34,674 nt of DNA, taken from contig NZ_NOVE01000040.1 in assembly GCF_002265625.1 (NCBI RefSeq), positions 1 to 34,674 of the forward strand, given 5' to 3'. The position numbers and the translations under genes were made by a program. The DNA is from Prevotella sp. 885 (GTDB lineage Bacteria > Bacteroidota > Bacteroidia > Bacteroidales > Bacteroidaceae). Below the pieces are notes generated by a model that was given only the letters and a program-made list of their open reading frames with translations, was not told the DNA's origin and did not search any database. Below are positions 32,586 to 34,674 of the stretch, piece after piece; position 1 is the stretch's first letter, and the number at the start of each line of letters is the position of its first letter.

Positions 32586-34031
32586 ATGAGCGATAATAAG
32601 AAACAGATGATGGACATTCAAAAGGTCAAGTCTTTCAGCGTTGCTGTCAGCGATGAGCATCAGCGCAATTGGGGAGATGACCTCTTTTCTAGGAAGGAGA
32701 ATGATCCAAAATACAACTATGATCGTAGTCGCACCCGACTTAACTTTCTGGTGTCGAAAGGTGGAGAACTTGGACCAATAGACAAGAACAAGTCTATAAC
32801 TGACAAAATCGAGCAAGCCATCAAGAACAGAGTGACAGGCAGAGTGAATACTACATCAAACCGTGCCGTGAGCATTGTCTTTGGTGGTAACCGCGAGCAG
32901 ATGCGCAAACTCGCATTTGGCGACCAGACAATCAGTGAGAACGGCAACAACTGGGATGTTGACAGTTGCAGTGGCATAGACAGATGGGCAAAGGACATAT
33001 ATGACTTTTGTTGTCGGGAGTTTGGTGAAGAAAATGTCGTTTCGTTCATTGTTCATCTAGACGAACTCAATCCTCATGCACATGCGGTCATTGTCCCCAT
33101 CACACTGGACGGCAGACTGAGCGCAAAAGATATGTTTGGTGGAAACGACATGAATCAAGCAAGAACAAGGATGCGTGAACTTCATAGCCGACTTGCAGAG
33201 GTTAATGAAAAGTATGGACTGGAACGTGGCGATGACATCACCATAACTGGAGCTAAGCACAAGTCAACAGAAACTTATCGCAGGGAGTTGGCTGATGAAT
33301 GCCGCACTTTGTCAAATGAAGTAGGCATGAAGAAGACGCTTCTTTCAGGTCTTAATCGTAGCATCACAAAAGCATAGACCAAAATCAAGGCTCTGCAGAC
33401 TATGGTCAGCAATCTGGAGAAAGCGGAAGCAGAGAAACAAGCGACCATAGCCGAACTTGAAGATTACATGAAGAATCATCTTGGTGATGCTGTTGAGATA
33501 AAGGCAAAGATTACCGCCACCAGAAAGGAACTCTGGGATGTTCGTGACAAATTGAACGACAAGAAGATGAAACTTGCGCAGGCTAAGTTGCAACTTGATG
33601 AGTTGCAGAAGAATACCTCCCACATCGCAGCAAGAAACAGGGAGATTAAAGCCGATTTTGAAAAAACAGCTGTTTCATACCAGCAACAGATGATTAATAA
33701 GATATGGGCGCAGGCTGGTATGAAGGCGTTGGCAGAGATAGCAGACATCTATCCTCGTATGACGAGCATTCACGACAGCAGCCTATTTGACGACAGCTTT
33801 GCAATGGACTTCATTAATTATGGTGACAAAATCATCTATTGTGCAATGTACCTTTATGTTGGCTACATCAACGAGGCTACCAACTTTGCTGAAAGCCAAG
33901 GTGGTGGCGGTAGCGATACCAAAGACTGGGGACGTGAGAAGGACGAAGATGAGATAGAATGGATAAGACGATGCTTGCGACAGGCGACAAAGATGATGAA
34001 GCCAATGAAGAGAAAAGGTTTGAGTAGATAA
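32586..34031 (+). pseudogene. mobV: MobV-family relaxase interrupted by in-frame TAG
   Basis: MobV relaxases nick the transfer origin and lead the DNA strand into the recipient during mobilization. The first 263 residues contain the relaxase domain with the signature His157-Leu-Asp-Glu-Leu-Asn-Pro-His164-Ala-His166. A TAG at 33375-33377 then stops translation, but the same frame continues without shift to 34031 as a coiled coil and a C-terminal domain. A single CAG-to-TAG change would explain this. The N-terminal relaxase fragment may still be functional, because the catalytic domain is complete. The downstream ATG at 33402 might allow a separate C-terminal protein. Confidence 0.8.
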
Positions 34032-34039
34032 AATATTAA

Positions 34040-34080
34040 GGGAGGAGCGCATTTCGAACACGCCCCTCCCCAATTATTTT
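34040..34080 (+). terminator. Hairpin after the relaxase gene
   Basis: Arms GGGAGG-A-GCG (34040-34049) and CGC-C-CCTCCC (34061-34070) form a stem with one mismatch, followed by an AT-rich ATTATTTT tail. Confidence 0.6.
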
Positions 34081-34112
34081 ACAACTCGCAATGATCTTGC
34101 GAATCACTATCC

Positions 34113-34382
34113 TTAGTAACGACTTGAATAGTGAGACGAGTGTGAGCTATGCGAGCTGTGAGAACTGTGAGAAGAATGAGAACTGTGCGAATAGTGACCC
34201 GCAAGAGAACTCTTTACCATGTCAATGGCTTTCTGCAAGACCAAAGGCTGGTTCTTCTGTTTCTCAATTTGTGTTGTTTCGTCATTATTGCCCAATACGT
34301 TCATGATGTTATCAGAAACGTTGGCGCAATAACTCGTTGTAGCGATAAATGCCGAAACAAGCAAAAACATAAGTCTCTTCAT
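34113..34382 (-). CDS. Secreted His-Ser-Ser repeat peptide (HxsA-like)
   Basis: This 89-residue protein has a signal peptide (Lys-Arg, hydrophobic core, cleavage near Ser-Tyr-Cys-Ala, residue 20) and a C-terminal array of eight His residues spaced every three (His63 to His84), mostly His-Ser-Ser, ending Tyr-Ser-Ser-Arg-Tyr. The repeated Ser and His residues use varied codons, so the peptide sequence itself appears to be conserved. It resembles the His-Xaa-Ser repeat (HxsA) precursors that are modified by radical SAM maturases HxsB/HxsC with HxsD. A strong Shine-Dalgarno-like GGAGGT lies 7 nt before the ATG, which is unusual for this group and supports the start at 34382. Confidence 0.7.
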   Translation of the reverse strand: MKRLMFLLVSAFIATTSYCANVSDNIMNVLGNNDETTQIEKQKNQPLVLQKAIDMVKSSLAGHYSHSSHSSHSSHSSHSSHSSHYSSRY

Positions 34383-34623
34383 TGATACCTCCGTTTTTAA
34401 ATTTGACAATATTGTTAACAATTCACTCTGTACATGAATTTGTACATTCTATTTTGTGGATATGTGTACTTATGTTATTTTTATTTGTCGAGAAGAAACC
34501 TCCACATTCTTTTCTAAGAACACATCCGTCGCAGACTGGAAGATAGAGGCTCATCCGATAAAGTCCGTGGCATCCCTACCCAAATATATCAACGATACAT
34601 GATAGATTTTCCGTAAAGATGTT
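34383..34623. other. Intergenic region between the peptide gene and a divergent start
   Basis: It holds a TGTACATGAATTTGTACA inverted repeat near 34431-34448, which could bind a regulator, and the palindrome ACAATATTGT near 34407-34416. Small frames such as one starting near 34469 look unconvincing. Confidence 0.4.
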
Positions 34624-34631
34624 TACCTTTG
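34624..34631 (+). promoter_or_regulatory. -7 box of a gene running off the right edge
   Basis: TACCTTTG matches TAnnTTTG and is divergent from the His-Ser-Ser peptide gene. The coding start that follows is probably one of several ATGs between 34636 and 34660. Confidence 0.55.
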
Positions 34632-34635
34632 CTGT

Positions 34636-34674
34636 ATGAAAAATGATGTCAGCATTAATATGTACAAGGGACTT
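34636..34674 (+). CDS. Start of an unidentified gene (partial)
   Basis: Only about 13 codons are visible (from ATG 34636: Met-Lys-Asn-Asp-Val-Ser-Ile-Asn-Met-Tyr-Lys-Gly-Leu). The true start may be later (34645, 34648 or 34660) because the -7 box is very close. The location next to an HxsA-like peptide makes an Hxs maturation gene such as hxsD possible, but the visible part is too short to tell. Confidence 0.3.
   Translation, partial: MKNDVSINMYKGL

Larger units (their letters stand above)
25731..34031 (+). mobile_element. Integrative mobilizable element (left boundary approximate, right end uncertain)
   Basis: The segment carries a tyrosine integrase, an excisionase-like HTH protein, a zinc-ribbon/HTH protein, a DUF3987 ATPase, a primase/Toprim-like protein and a MobV relaxase. 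This set is typical of mobilizable elements in Bacteroidales that rely on helper conjugation genes. No conjugation (tra) genes are seen. The left edge is placed where the LRR array of kinase copy 2 stops. The right end is not identified and may lie beyond the window. The sequence is AT-richer than the flanking core genes. Confidence 0.7.

Noticed and set aside
33375..33377. Alternative genetic code reading TAG as sense
   Set aside because: Other genes here end normally with TAG (both kinases), so a local nonsense mutation is more likely.
34469..34560. Small open frames between the His-Ser-Ser peptide gene and the right edge
   Set aside because: Short, with no recognisable motif and overlapping frames, so no gene can be supported.

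Overview
The window looks like a chromosomal segment from a Bacteroidales bacterium, most likely Prevotellaceae. Four things suggest this: Bacteroidetes-type promoters (TAnnTTTG -7 boxes, several with a TTTG -33 box 19-20 nt upstream), few Shine-Dalgarno sequences, the lineage-typical bamD / omega-like RNA polymerase subunit / DUF4293 cluster, and families such as DUF4468, Porin_10-like porins and BspA-type leucine-rich repeats. No rRNA, tRNA or CRISPR array was seen.

Layout. 1-19,950 is ordinary core genome. It holds the tail of an unidentified gene, a UDP-glucose dehydrogenase / ATP-grasp pair (minus strand), an AAA ATPase with a DUF4143-like tail, a very large pyruvate:ferredoxin oxidoreductase, a nitroreductase, a secreted esterase, the dTDP-rhamnose genes rfbC-rfbD-rfbB (no rfbA here), the bamD-omega-DUF4293 operon (minus), uvrB, and an envelope operon (DUF4468 protein, small membrane protein, large porin). 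Strong hairpin terminators separate most units.

19,968-25,730 is the most interesting region. It is a compact five-gene operon behind one clear promoter: (1) a Ser/Thr kinase-like protein with a tandem BspA-type LRR tail, (2) a small protein with NADAR-like sequence features, (3) a fusion of a DarT/DUF4433-like ADP-ribosyltransferase with a VWA domain carrying a complete MIDAS motif, (4) a PP2C phosphatase with all signature acidic motifs, and (5) a second, nearly identical kinase with a truncated LRR tail. VWA + PP2C + kinase matches the 'TerY-P triad' idea. Adding an ADP-ribosyltransferase and a possible ADP-ribosyl-removing partner suggests a phospho-regulated ADP-ribosylation stress, defence or toxin-antitoxin system.

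25,731-34,031 is an integrative mobilizable element: a zinc-ribbon/multi-HTH protein, tyrosine integrase, membrane protein, excisionase-like HTH protein, DUF3987 ATPase, Toprim/primase-like protein and a MobV relaxase interrupted by an in-frame amber codon. Its left edge abuts the point where the second kinase's LRR array stops in mid-repeat. A dense cluster of TTTCAGTT octamers precedes the primase-like gene, and a set of inverted repeats precedes the relaxase.

34,032-34,674 carries a short secreted peptide gene (minus) ending in His-Ser-Ser repeats, similar to His-Xaa-Ser (Hxs) peptides. A divergent promoter and a gene start run off the right edge.
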